From contig OW569358.1 of the NCBI GenBank assembly GCA_937625935.1, forward strand, positions 248,001 to 312,000: a stretch of DNA of 64,000 nt, read 5' to 3'. A program made the position numbers and the translations under genes. This DNA comes from Tetramitus jugosus. Lineage: Eukaryota; Heterolobosea; Eutetramitea; Acrasida; Vahlkampfiidae. Numbering within the stretch: the stretch's first letter is position 1; the number at the start of each line of letters is the position of its first letter. The notes under the pieces are model-generated. The model saw only the letters and a program-made list of their open reading frames with translations, had not been told where the DNA came from and searched no databases. Below are positions 51,311-59,157 of this stretch, piece by piece.

Positions 51311-52699
51311 AAACGCCGATGAAAAAACGAACACACACCCCTGTTGTTCGTGAGTATGAGAATCCACGCTATGCTGTGTGGACCACAGCACCAAGAGGAA
51401 CTGCTCCAAGCAGCAAGGAGGTCATCATCACTGGAAAGTGCGATGACTCTCCAAAAGCTGCCTTGGCCAAGAAGATTGGCTTGGATTTTGGTGATTTGCT
51501 CACCAGGGTCCAAGTCATCAAGAAGGGCCCCAAGAGGTTTGTTGCGTGGGTAACTGTTGTTGATGACAACATTTACCCATTTGTTGAATCCTTCAACCGC
51601 AACAAGAAGATGAGTGGCTGCAAGGCAGCACTCAAGCACAACGTTGATTGTGCCAAGAAGGTCGTCCTCCACGGAGTCAAAGGTAAGACGGAGGACGACA
51701 TCAAGGCCATGCTCGGCACAACAAAGGTCAAGAATGTGCTCAAGAAGCACAACACTGCCTTTGTTGTGATGGAGTCTGAAACGTATGCCGAAGCTTTGCT
51801 TCGGAACGTTCAAGCCATGCCAGTGGAGGTGGAAGCAAAACGCTTCCTTCCACGCCCACGTGACCCTGTCAAGGCTGTCAGCAAGAGGCTGACCAAGATA
51901 TATCAAGAACTCCTGGCTGTGGTGGACGACCTGCGCCACCAAGTCAGTGTGTTAAAAGAAATGGCTTCCGTCAACCGGATTCCCTTCGCGTCCCCGTCTC
52001 CAAGGACGCCGGACAGAATCTCTGAATTCGAACCTTCGACTCCGTCTACGACCGACGACTGGGAGTCGATCTTGCCGGAGTCCAACCCCGCCACTCCAAC
52101 TACGGTCATCCAAGAGCCAACCAACAACACCATGGATGAGGATGCTCGTAACAGAGCCATCCTCGAGCTAGTATTGAACACCTCCGAGGTGTTCAAGAGA
52201 GCCAAGAAGGAGATTGCTGCCCGAGCAATCATGGTGGACCGTGCAAGAAGCACAACCACCCAAGAGGATCCAGTTGAGTTGGACCTCTGTAACCCCGACT
52301 GCGAGTTACAGAGTCCCCAACTCAACGAGAACAAGAAACGATCAGCACGTGTCACCGTTGGTGACACTGCTGCTAACAAGATCCCGGCCAGGTTGGCCAG
52401 TATCAAGTCAGGTGCTCTCCGTAGGTCCTACCAACTGGCTAGGACTACGGAGCCATCTGACCTCACCAGTGGTGCTCCAGTCGGTAGTGGAGGCCCTCGC
52501 AACGAATCCCTGAAGAAGGGATCAAAACAACATTCCAAGAAGAGAATGAATCCTGTTGCGTAGGCCTGCCACTCCACGGGGCAAGCACCACACCATGTTA
52601 GACAATTGAGAGCAGGCAAGCCTGCTCTCAAACAAAAGAAAAATAAAAGTTCCGCAACGTGGTGCTCACGCACCATTTGTTGTATTAAAAAAAAAAAAA
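51311..52699 (+). mobile_element. non-LTR retroelement copy A: ORF1-only with 3' UTR and poly-A
   Basis: This 1.39-kb unit lies between an 18-bp exact duplication and ends in TGTATT followed by 13 A. It contains one intact frame (ORF1), then a 3' UTR with two hairpins: a 10-bp GC-rich stem at about 52607-52632 (GAGAGCAGGC/GCCTGCTCTC) and GGTGC-TCAC-GCACC near 52661-52674. No reverse transcriptase or endonuclease is present between ORF1 and the 3' UTR, although related element B shows that such an ORF2 exists in the family. Copy A therefore looks like a non-autonomous, internally deleted derivative comparable in plan to half-L1 (HAL1) elements. The insertion is in the opposite orientation to the tRNA. 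Confidence 0.8.
51319..52563 (+). CDS. retroelement ORF1 protein (copy A)
   Basis: The first ATG inside the element is at 51319 (MKKRTHTPVVREYENPRY), giving 414 residues; a GTG further left lies in the target duplication. The first about 170 residues form a basic alpha/beta-looking region (KEVIITGKCDDSPKAALAKK, KGPKRFVAWVTVVDDNIYPF, VLKKHNTAFVVMESETYAEA). A short predicted coiled coil follows (DPVKAVSKRLTKIYQELLAV, VDDLRHQVSVLKEM), then a Ser/Pro/Thr-rich linker, a helix (RNRAILELVLNTSEVFKRAK) and a basic tail. This plan of basic RNA-binding parts plus a coiled coil suits an ORF1p that coats element RNA, but I see no zinc knuckle. Element C encodes a diverged homologue, which shows that this protein belongs to the family. 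Confidence 0.75.
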   Translation: MKKRTHTPVVREYENPRYAVWTTAPRGTAPSSKEVIITGKCDDSPKAALAKKIGLDFGDLLTRVQVIKKGPKRFVAWVTVVDDNIYPFVESFNRNKKMSGCKAALKHNVDCAKKVVLHGVKGKTEDDIKAMLGTTKVKNVLKKHNTAFVVMESETYAEALLRNVQAMPVEVEAKRFLPRPRDPVKAVSKRLTKIYQELLAVVDDLRHQVSVLKEMASVNRIPFASPSPRTPDRISEFEPSTPSTTDDWESILPESNPATPTTVIQEPTNNTMDEDARNRAILELVLNTSEVFKRAKKEIAARAIMVDRARSTTTQEDPVELDLCNPDCELQSPQLNENKKRSARVTVGDTAANKIPARLASIKSGALRRSYQLARTTEPSDLTSGAPVGSGGPRNESLKKGSKQHSKKRMNPVA

Positions 52700-52717
52700 G
52701 ATCCTGAGTGGCGAAAA
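52700..52717 (+). repeat. target-site duplication, right copy of element A
   Basis: This is an 18-bp exact match to 51293-51310, immediately after the poly-A tail of copy A. Its last part overlaps the left duplication of element B (52710-52724), which shows that A inserted into sequence already flanking B. Confidence 0.85.
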
Positions 52718-52724
52718 CGCAGAA

Positions 52725-53139
52725 CCCCACCAAATGCGTGTGGTGCAGTCAAGAGCCGGAAAGTGTGCTCCACTGTCTAGTTCGGTGCCCTAGAGCGATT
52801 CGCGCCAGAAGATGCCTCGCTATGACGGTGGCTGCAGAAATTATCAAGATGGGGGTTGCTGATACCAGCTGTATCAATATATGGTTCGACAATGTGAGGA
52901 TTGTAGGCGGAGAAGTGGTCAGGAGACCGTTGAGAAGAAACAGCCGGGAGTTCCTGATGGGAATGATGGGCGTTGAGACAGAGGCCGTCAGCGACATCGC
53001 GCAAGGTCTGATAGCAAATGGAGTAAAGAAAGTAACAGCGGATAAGACAGCTAAAACTTACGTGAATAGTGTGAAACGGAGATGTCTAATGACTCTCCTT
53101 CACCTATTCACGACAACGAAAGAGAAACAACAGCAATGA
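52725..53139 (+). pseudogene. retroelement ORF2 C-terminal fragment with CCHC motif
   Basis: The frame enters from the truncated 5' end and runs to 53139. It carries CVWCSQEPESVLHCLVRCP, a CX2CX8HX4C motif. This is the C-terminal zinc motif that follows reverse transcriptase (and RNase H, when present) in many non-LTR retrotransposons. The following about 110 residues (RRCLAMTVAAEIIKMGVADT ... LRRNSREFLMGMMG ... VNSVKRRCLMTLLHLF) fit the helical tail of such proteins. The catalytic domains are missing, so the fragment is dead. It shows that an autonomous partner with an ORF2 exists or existed in the genome. Confidence 0.75.
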
Positions 53140-53261
53140 CGCTCTCCGAGCGTCATTGGGGAATCAAAATGGTGACCAAGGGCCACCGCTCTGCGAGCGA
53201 TGGCTAATGAATACAACAGACAATAAAGTGAGCAACCGATATGGTTGTATTAAAAAAAATA
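52725..53261 (+). mobile_element. non-LTR retroelement copy B: 5'-truncated, ORF2 C-terminus plus 3' UTR
   Basis: This 537-bp unit is flanked by a 15-bp exact duplication, GGCGAAAACGCAGAA, at 52710-52724 and 53262-53276. It ends in TTGTATT plus a short poly-A, the same 3' terminus as copy A. It encodes only the end of a reverse-transcriptase polyprotein, which is the common 5' truncation of target-primed reverse transcription. The 3' UTR holds a perfect 8-bp hairpin (TGACGCTC/GAGCGTCA, near 53138-53156) and a second CGCTC/GAGCG pair near 53189-53201, as in the 3' UTR of A. Confidence 0.82.
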
Positions 53262-53276
53262 GGCGAAAACGCAGAA
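53262..53276 (+). repeat. target-site duplication, right copy of element B
   Basis: GGCGAAAACGCAGAA directly follows the B poly-A and matches 52710-52724 exactly (15 bp). The bases after it continue into element C. Confidence 0.82.
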
Positions 53277-53823
53277 AAAACGGAATCACATGTCTGGTGA
53301 TTCAACAAATTTGGTGGGTGGAATACGGCAACATGTTACAAGAAGCGCGACACTGCTTTTGTGGCCATGGGTGATGAAACCTATGCACGAGCTGTGCTCA
53401 GTGGGGAGAACAAGATCAAGGCCAAGGTCACTCGATACGTCGAGAGACCACATGATCCTCTCAAGGCTGTCAACAAGAGATTGACAAAGATGTACGAGGA
53501 GCTGCTGACGGTGGTTGACGGACTGCGTCGACAGGTCACAGAGCTCACCAAGGAATTGGCTAAGACAAAGGGTCGAGAGGGCAACAAACCGGTTCAATAC
53601 CCGAACAAGAAGTTGCAAAAAGAACTGCTCCTGATCTAATGGAGGCAGAGGAACAAAGGAGTGCAACACCACTGCCAACAGTGCCTGTTGCACAGCTCAG
53701 CACTGAAAATCGGCTAATTCTGGAACAAGTGAATGCCACTTCTCCAGTGTTCGCCAGAGCGAAGAAGGAATTGCTGCATTGGCACTGGCTGCACGCAAAA
53801 GATAGAACACCTTCAACACCGAC
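53277..53823 (+). mobile_element. retroelement fragment C: diverged, frameshifted ORF1 without 3' end
   Basis: This about 550-bp piece encodes a diverged version of the middle of ORF1. In frame 1 (to 53639) it reads TAFVAMGDETYARAVLSGEN then ERPHDPLKAVNKRLTKMYEE, LLTVVDGLRRQV, parallel to copy A (TAFVVMESETYAEA; PRDPVKAVSKRLTKIYQELL; DDLRHQV). In another frame from about 53600 it reads ENRLILEQVNATSPVFARAK, parallel to RNRAILELVLNTSEVFKRAK in A. A frameshift therefore lies near 53590-53620. The fragment ends abruptly at a copy of the target motif (53824-53837) with no 3' UTR or poly-A. It is the oldest and most decayed insertion of the nest. Confidence 0.75.
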
Positions 53824-53837
53824 GATCCTGAGTGGCG
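53824..53837 (+). repeat. distal copy of the target motif at the right edge of the nest
   Basis: GATCCTGAGTGGCG matches the first 14 bases of the left duplication at 51293. If element C made this duplication, the empty site would read across 51292 to 53838, joining the tRNA-Ser upstream flank to GAACAATTTC. Confidence 0.75.
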
Positions 53838-53978
53838 GAACAATTTCAAAGAGGGTATCAGCCTGAGGAAACAGTTGACTGCTAGAGGGTAAGTGGATTA
53901 AGCACAGTGAACTAGTCAAAGTTCACGGCAACTTCGGAATCAGCGCACGGCGATACAGTAACACTGAAATGGTCTTAT

Positions 53979-55568
53979 TTATTGATATGTTGGATGTGGT
54001 CTGTACACGACGTTCAATGAAACATTTGGATTGTGTGCTGGGGAGTACAATGGAACTGTTTCAGGGTATGGGACATGTTGTGGGACAGATTGGAAATTCG
54101 TTTCATACGTTTGCACAGTGGGGAAGGTAGAGACTGGTTCAGTTGCAGAGGCATCAGGCTTGTACTTTGAATGATAGACAGCCACGTGAATGAATGCTGA
54201 GAACAACAGCAGACTGGTGTAAATTACACTCGACAAGCTGAGAGTGGATATGGTTGCATCTGGGAACAACATGTTCTGGGCAATCAACCAACCCATAACT
54301 CCATAGGCACCACACATAACTAGAAACAGGCAGAGTAGAGCCATCAAGCGAGCACGAAGTGACTTTTGGCACAATGATGCAAAGGTCATCACTATCTTTC
54401 TGATCCATGTACAAACTAACAACACAACAACAATTGTCAAGCCAGCAAGCAACAGTGTGTTGAAACTGGATTGGCCCTCAGCATAAAATGCTCGGCGAGG
54501 TGTAAAGTTCAATGTCACATCGTACTTTTGTTGGCTTGTCGATGAACTCCATCCTTCTATTTGCTTCGAGAAATGAACAATGTTCGAGAAGATTGGATTT
54601 TGTCGAGAAGATCCATAATAAGATGCCATTGGATACTGGAATGACTTTGGTTCAACAGTGAGTGAGACAGATGCACTGTTTTGAACTCTGGCACAAAATC
54701 CACCCAATCCCTTCAGATAGTTGACCATCTCCTTTGGTGTTTGGGTTTCAAGCGTACCTTCCTTTGCTACCCACCAATCATCTCCTCTACTGTCCCAAGG
54801 CAGACTAACAAATGCAAAGAAGGCTGAAGATGAATAGAGCGATGAGTCTCCTATTTGTACAGAAACACTGACTGGTGATTGAAATCCAGTAGGATTTGCT
54901 GTTGTTTTCCATTCCTGATAAACATAGCAGTCAGCAGCCGAAGAGTAGCGATCGGTTTGCACAGCCTTGTACTGCACATTTCCAACTTGAGTCACATCAG
55001 TACCACTCACACTCATTGTGGCTTTCTGGGCAAAATAGCTACAGTAGCTCTGGTTTGGAGCATATACCTTAAATACAGTAGCCATATTGAAATATTGATT
55101 CGTTGTTGAGAGCACAGAGCTCAACTCTTGTGACTCTGTGATCGTGAATGGAACAAGCCTGCTTCTCTGCTTCACTAGAATCAATAGAGCACCAAAGAGG
55201 AACCAAATGGTGAGCAGTGTCATCACCGCACCTGACACTGATCTCTTTATCTTGTTGCATTTGCTATGAGTGGCATTGGCATCATCACCATCATTATGCT
55301 TCTTTTGATTCTTGTCTGGAAGAAACACAGCATAGAGATCCAACAGTGAAATCAACTTGGCAAACTTCATTTTCTTGCTGATTTTTGCAGGTGGAACACA
55401 ACACAGAGACACAACACTCACAGAGAGAACTACAAAGAGATTGATGCAGAATGCAATGAACAGAGCAAGGTGGACTCCAGTGAGTGGTGCACCATCCTTG
55501 CCTACAGCATAGCCCATGTTCTCAAAGAACATGCCAGAACAAAGATTTGGAGTGAGGGCGTTATCCAT
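53979..55568 (-). CDS. multi-pass membrane protein, unknown
   Basis: The frame is open to 55628; the Met at 55566-55568 (MDNALTPNLCSGMFFENMGY) avoids a very Lys-rich start and is preferred, giving 529 residues. Two membrane spans lie near the N-terminus (LALFIAFCINLFVVLSVSVV; AVMTLLTIWFLFGALLILV). A large loop of about 230 residues with Cys, Trp and N-glycosylation sites follows (NQSYCSYF; DCYVYQEWKTTANPTGF). Three more spans come next (LLLAGLTIVVVLLVCTWI; LMALLCLFLVMCGAYGVMGW; VIYTSLLLFSAFIHVAVYH). The cytosolic tail is rich in Pro, Tyr, Val and Thr with PY-like phrases. I do not recognise a family. The large loop suggests a surface or vesicle protein. Confidence 0.75.
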   Translation of the reverse strand: MDNALTPNLCSGMFFENMGYAVGKDGAPLTGVHLALFIAFCINLFVVLSVSVVSLCCVPPAKISKKMKFAKLISLLDLYAVFLPDKNQKKHNDGDDANATHSKCNKIKRSVSGAVMTLLTIWFLFGALLILVKQRSRLVPFTITESQELSSVLSTTNQYFNMATVFKVYAPNQSYCSYFAQKATMSVSGTDVTQVGNVQYKAVQTDRYSSAADCYVYQEWKTTANPTGFQSPVSVSVQIGDSSLYSSSAFFAFVSLPWDSRGDDWWVAKEGTLETQTPKEMVNYLKGLGGFCARVQNSASVSLTVEPKSFQYPMASYYGSSRQNPIFSNIVHFSKQIEGWSSSTSQQKYDVTLNFTPRRAFYAEGQSSFNTLLLAGLTIVVVLLVCTWIRKIVMTFASLCQKSLRARLMALLCLFLVMCGAYGVMGWLIAQNMLFPDATISTLSLSSVIYTSLLLFSAFIHVAVYHSKYKPDASATEPVSTFPTVQTYETNFQSVPQHVPYPETVPLYSPAHNPNVSLNVVYRPHPTYQ

Positions 55569-55854
55569 TTTGATGTTTTTTGTTTTCTCAAGTTTTTTGA
55601 CTACTTTTTTGGATTTTGAAGGTTCCAACTTCGATGTGGAACCACAGAACGAACAGCAATCAATCGTTCCCTTACCAGATTAGTTTTTTAGCTCGAATAG
55701 TAAGTACCACTCGCTTCAATCTTCATCACATGAAATTGGTTTGTTGTGGTTATGCATCTTGATCAAGCCGGAAGCTCTCAAGGCGAAAGGTCACATCATC
55801 GACCAGTCAGTTTGGTGGAAAAAAACACAAATTCTTCTTATTTGATCCGCACAC

Positions 55855-58800
55855 ATGAATCCATACTTTGTTCCTCCTCCATCACCACCATACTTTTGCT
55901 ATACCCCATCCACCACCACCACCAACACTCAACCATCTCTACCTCAACAACAACCATCACTGCCAGTCCAACCTCAACAACCACAACTTCCACAACAGCA
56001 GTTTTTCTCCTCCAATCATCAACAGCATGATCCTTCTTTTTTCTTCAATCAAGTTGGAAACAACAATAACAACAATAACATCATCAATTTCCATCCATCG
56101 CCTCAAACAAGGTTGGAACTTCAATCCTCGTCTCCCATGAACGGCAATCCATACCCATTCTATAATCACCAACAACAACAATATTCCTATTGTTCTCCGC
56201 AACAACAACAACAACTTTCACCACTGTCTCATTCTTCACTACTACAGAACTTGAATAGCAACAACAACAATAACAATAACCACCCAGATAGTCCATTTTC
56301 CATGTTCAATACCCAGTATTCACCAATGCAACTCTCCCCACAAGTCAATCTCCCACCACCAACATTGTCTCAACCGTCACCCATTCAGAAGAATGACTCT
56401 GATCTCTCCAATGCCGATTTGACTGACGAGAATTCTAATCATCATCATCACACAACAACATCATCATCATCGTCAGTAGTAGCGATGACTGGACAGGATA
56501 AGAGAAAGAGAGATTTTGATGATGATTCACATGTCATCAGAGGAGGAGACGTTAAAGTTCAAAAACGATCATCACCCAACAACAACAAAACAGGTGGTGG
56601 TTGGAACACGATGTCTCAGCTGCATTCACCAATGATGATGACGACGACGACTTCTACTGCAGCAACTACATCAATCTCTTCAACAAGCACACAACCATCC
56701 CAAAAAGATGAAGGTGGGAATAGAGTCAACAGTAGTAGTGAAATCAAGAAGGTTGATGATAAAGATGATGGTATACCAAGCAATGAAGATGATCAAGAAG
56801 GTGGTAGTGATGCAGCAATCATTGTAGAGACATTGCAAGAATTGAGACAAGAGATTGAATCAAAGAGAGCAGAGCGCAAAAGAGTCATCAAACAAAACTA
56901 TACCCAATTGGCAAACAATTGGAATTTTGATGAGGAAGGTGATGAGTATGTGTTGATTCATGATCAAATCGTCTACCCAGTTCCATCTCTCTCGTATCAA
57001 CAATTGTACGACTATCAGATTCAAGGTGTCAAGTGGTTGGCCGAACGGTACCTGTCACAGGAGATGAATGGTGGAATATTGGCAGATGATATGGGATTGG
57101 GAAAAACTGTACAGATTAGTGTATTTATTCAAGGATTGTTTCTAGGAAAGTTGGCATCGCGAGTCATGATTGTTGCACCTGTGAGTGTACTGCTCAATTG
57201 GGAGAAGGAAATTAACAAGTGGGTCACAGGAGCAAAGTACATTGCTCGATTTTATAAGTTGACTTCGGAGCAAGCTAGGATCTCTTGTTTGGAGTCATTT
57301 GAAGCGAGTGTGAGCAAGGGTGTCGGATCTATTCTGTTGACGACATATGGTATGATTACCTCTCAGATTGAGCTTATAGAAAAACAATTGAATCAAGCGA
57401 GTTTTGATGTAACTGTATTGGATGAGGGACACAAGATTAAGAATCCCAATACTGCCATCTCTACTCATCTGCGGAGAATATCGTCCAAATGTAAGTTTAT
57501 CTTAACAGGCACACCGATACAAAATCAAATTGCAGAAATATGGGCACTGTATGATTGGATTTTCGATGGAAAGTTGCTCAAATCACAGAGTGAGTTCAAG
57601 AACAGTTACGAGAGGGATATTGTTCATGGAAGCAAAAGAGACGCTTCTTCTTCCGCTAAGGTTCTAGGAAATCAAAAATCATTGGAACTGCGACAATTTC
57701 TAGCTCCATTCTTTTTGAGAAGGGAAAAACATGCTGTAATGAAAATGTCGAACGAGACAACTGGGACGAATGAAAATCCTCTGATCAAAAGTAGCTTTAA
57801 AGCACGAATATCCCAAAAGAATGATTTGATATTATGGATTTGTTTAAGTAAGGAGCAGGAAACTGCATATCGTCAGTACTTGGCCTCCAATGAAGTTAGA
57901 GACGCTGTAAATCAAAATGCAAATCCGCTTACGTGCTTAAATGCATTACGGCAACTATGTAATCATCCTTCCCTATTGAGTAAGATTGAGATCAAAGATA
58001 TGAATCAGTTAATTAAGGAATCAGGAAAACTTCAAGTGCTCATACAGCTATTGAAAAACTTGAAGGCGAATGGACATAGAGTTTTGATATTTTCCGAGTA
58101 CGCACGAATGTTAGATATTGTTCAGAAGGTGTTGATTGAAGTGTTGCATTTTAAAATCCTTCGAATAGATGGCACAGTAAATAGTGCTCAGGTGAGACAG
58201 AATCATGTAGACGAGTTCAATTCTGATCCAACAATTGATTGTTTTATTTTGACGAGTCAGGTAGGCGGAATCGGACTCAATTTAGTTGGTGCTGATAGAG
58301 TCATTATCGTGGACCCCAGTTGGAATCCTGCGATTGATAATCAGGCTGTCGATCGAGCTTACCGAATTGGTCAGAGAAGGAACGTAATTGTTTATCGTTT
58401 CATCACGTGCTCAACAGTTGAGGAGAACATGTACAGAAAACAAGTGTTTAAGGATGGCTTATCAAAAACAACAATTGATAAGGAAAATCAATACCGGTAC
58501 TTTAACCAGGACGAATTAATCGATCAATTTAGTTTGAGCAATCCCAGATACAGCAAAACACAAACACAACTAGGCAAGCTACATGCGAATGAACGAATCA
58601 CATATCCCGAGTTAGAAGATCATCTCAAAGAAGTGAATTCTTGGGCGGGAGTGTTTGGTATAAGCGACCATGATCTCTTGTTTAAGAAGGAGGCCGATGA
58701 TGATTTGACTGATGTTCCACAGAATATAGTTGTAGCTAGGCCTAGCCTTGAGTACCAACATATGCAACTGCAGGCTCAATTGCAGGAACAGAGAAGAATC

Positions 58801-59064
58801 ATGCTCTTGCGTCAGCAACATGCTGAGAGAGTGAAACTGTTATCACAATCAGTGATAGATGTTGACAGTTTGGATGATGAGTCAGAACATGCACCGGTTC
58901 ATAATGGAGCCATGATGCGCCCAGCCTTCACTTCATATGCCAGTGCTGCTCTTCCCGTTCCTGTTCAGATGTATCAGCAACAAGTTCATTTGACCCCATC
59001 CAATAGTGGGAGCCAAATCGAGCAAATCATTGATGACGATGACGACGTAATTTTGATTGAATAA
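55855..59064 (+). CDS. SNF2-family ATPase, PICH/ERCC6L-like
   Basis: This is a 1069-residue protein. After a Gln/Asn/Pro/Ser-rich N-terminal third come the SNF2 helicase motifs: Q-loop region YDYQIQGVKWLAERYL, I ILADDMGLGKTVQ, Ia APVSVLLNWEKE, II DEGHKIKNP, III LTGTPIQN, IV VLIFSEYARMLDIV, V LTSQVGGIGLNLVGADRVII and VI QAVDRAYRIGQRRNV. Beyond the core, the segment MYRKQVFKDGLSKTTIDKEN, QYRYFNQDELIDQF, TQTQLGKLHANE and GISDHDLLFKKE matches the signature that separates ERCC6L/PICH from CSB. PICH resolves ultrafine anaphase DNA bridges at centromeres. TPR and other PICH end domains are not evident, so the N-terminus is lineage-specific. Confidence 0.88.
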   Translation: MNPYFVPPPSPPYFCYTPSTTTTNTQPSLPQQQPSLPVQPQQPQLPQQQFFSSNHQQHDPSFFFNQVGNNNNNNNIINFHPSPQTRLELQSSSPMNGNPYPFYNHQQQQYSYCSPQQQQQLSPLSHSSLLQNLNSNNNNNNNHPDSPFSMFNTQYSPMQLSPQVNLPPPTLSQPSPIQKNDSDLSNADLTDENSNHHHHTTTSSSSSVVAMTGQDKRKRDFDDDSHVIRGGDVKVQKRSSPNNNKTGGGWNTMSQLHSPMMMTTTTSTAATTSISSTSTQPSQKDEGGNRVNSSSEIKKVDDKDDGIPSNEDDQEGGSDAAIIVETLQELRQEIESKRAERKRVIKQNYTQLANNWNFDEEGDEYVLIHDQIVYPVPSLSYQQLYDYQIQGVKWLAERYLSQEMNGGILADDMGLGKTVQISVFIQGLFLGKLASRVMIVAPVSVLLNWEKEINKWVTGAKYIARFYKLTSEQARISCLESFEASVSKGVGSILLTTYGMITSQIELIEKQLNQASFDVTVLDEGHKIKNPNTAISTHLRRISSKCKFILTGTPIQNQIAEIWALYDWIFDGKLLKSQSEFKNSYERDIVHGSKRDASSSAKVLGNQKSLELRQFLAPFFLRREKHAVMKMSNETTGTNENPLIKSSFKARISQKNDLILWICLSKEQETAYRQYLASNEVRDAVNQNANPLTCLNALRQLCNHPSLLSKIEIKDMNQLIKESGKLQVLIQLLKNLKANGHRVLIFSEYARMLDIVQKVLIEVLHFKILRIDGTVNSAQVRQNHVDEFNSDPTIDCFILTSQVGGIGLNLVGADRVIIVDPSWNPAIDNQAVDRAYRIGQRRNVIVYRFITCSTVEENMYRKQVFKDGLSKTTIDKENQYRYFNQDELIDQFSLSNPRYSKTQTQLGKLHANERITYPELEDHLKEVNSWAGVFGISDHDLLFKKEADDDLTDVPQNIVVARPSLEYQHMQLQAQLQEQRRIMLLRQQHAERVKLLSQSVIDVDSLDDESEHAPVHNGAMMRPAFTSYASAALPVPVQMYQQQVHLTPSNSGSQIEQIIDDDDDVILIE

Positions 59065-59157
59065 ATATTTGGTCTTCCTTGCGGCTTTATTCCAAGTTGA
59101 CTTCTGAAGAGGTAGAAAGCGACGAACATCTCTCACACTAGCCTGATGGATGAATGA

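Noticed and set aside
51232-51942. 236-codon minus-strand frame across retroelement A and the tRNA
   Set aside because: Shadow of ORF1 on the other strand; it runs through the tRNA gene and shows no family features.
53560-53919. 119-codon minus-strand frame over fragment C
   Set aside because: Antisense to the recognisable ORF1 homology on the plus strand, which is the better explanation.
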